Below the pieces are notes generated by a model. That model did not search any database. It was not told the origin of the DNA and saw only the letters and a program-made list of their open reading frames with translations. A program made the translations under genes and the position numbers. A stretch of 5,231 nucleotides of DNA from Bacteroidales bacterium (GTDB lineage Bacteria > Bacteroidota > Bacteroidia > Bacteroidales > ML635J-15), in contig JALOAQ010000156.1 of assembly GCA_023228725.1 (NCBI GenBank), forward strand, positions 1 through 5,231. The letters run 5' to 3'. Numbering within the stretch: the stretch's first letter is position 1; every line of letters begins with the position of its first letter. Shown piece after piece: positions 5,161 through 5,231 of the stretch.

Positions 5161-5204
5161 AAAAAATCTTAATGTGCTTGTAATCACATATACCAGCGTC
5201 TTTC

Positions 5205-5231
5205 TACCATTGGCTATAACGGATGGCAATA
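5205..5231. repeat. Palindromic intergenic repeat, copy 4, cut off by the window edge
   Basis: GGCTATAACGGATGGCAATA (5212-5231) aligns with the left end of copy 3 (GCTTATAACGGACAGCGGTATG, from 1926). TTGGCTATAACGGA and TTGCTTATAACGGA differ by little. The other arm lies outside the window, so the palindrome cannot be confirmed here. It marks the upstream boundary of the operon's unit, just as copy 3 marks the downstream one. Confidence 0.5.

Larger units (their letters stand above)
5066..5204 (-). promoter_or_regulatory. Untranslated leader and probable promoter region of the three-gene operon
   Basis: This stretch of about 140 nt lies between the partial repeat at the right edge and the ATG at 5065. 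It holds no credible reading frame on either strand. It is very AT-rich, with long A/T tracts at 5151-5166. No clear match to the Bacteroidota -33/-7 promoter (TTTG, about 19-21 nt, TAnnTTTG) was found, though a TTTG lies at 5136-5139 on the minus strand. It is several times longer than the 20-39-nt gaps before the single genes of the array, so this operon is the unit most likely to carry its own promoter. Confidence 0.35.

Overview
The window looks like an accessory region of an AT-rich Bacteroidota (Bacteroidetes) chromosome. Three things suggest this: the starts are preceded by A-rich tracts with no Shine-Dalgarno sequence, two genes carry short hydrophobic signal peptides ending just before a Gln (..SYS|Q and ..SYC|Q), and one gene belongs to the formylglycine-generating-enzyme-like (FGE-like) fold that this phylum uses widely. 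I cannot place it at genus level. Every supportable gene is on the minus strand, so transcription runs from high to low coordinates.

In transcription order the layout is as follows. A partial palindromic repeat lies at the right edge (about 5205-5231). An untranslated leader of about 140 nt follows (5066-5204). Next is a tight three-gene operon: a 289-residue protein with a Ser/Thr/Asn-rich tail containing six Cys (5065-4196), an exported FGE-like protein (4184-3495) and a radical SAM/SPASM enzyme (3485-2148). After it come a 144-bp imperfect palindrome (1918-2061), an unrecognised 246-aa gene (1878-1138), a second 144-bp palindrome (962-1105), an unrecognised 218-aa gene (926-270), a third palindrome of 130 bp (115-244), and the first 31 codons of a secreted protein that runs off the left edge (94-1).

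Two systems are of interest. The first is a probable RiPP-like (ribosomally made, post-translationally modified peptide) or protein-modification operon. The SPASM radical SAM enzyme has its active-site and auxiliary-cluster cysteines intact, and the best candidate substrate is the Cys-rich tail of the first gene. The FGE-like protein has a signal peptide but lacks the paired cysteines of true formylglycine-generating enzymes, so it probably acts on or with the product outside the cytoplasm. No transporter or protease gene is visible here.

The second is the arrangement itself. Each single gene, and the operon as a unit, is separated from the next by a related 130-144-bp imperfect palindrome. 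All units point the same way, and single genes start only 20-39 nt after the repeat. This resembles an integron gene-cassette array, but the ends match attC core sites only in part and no integrase is visible, so the mechanism is open.
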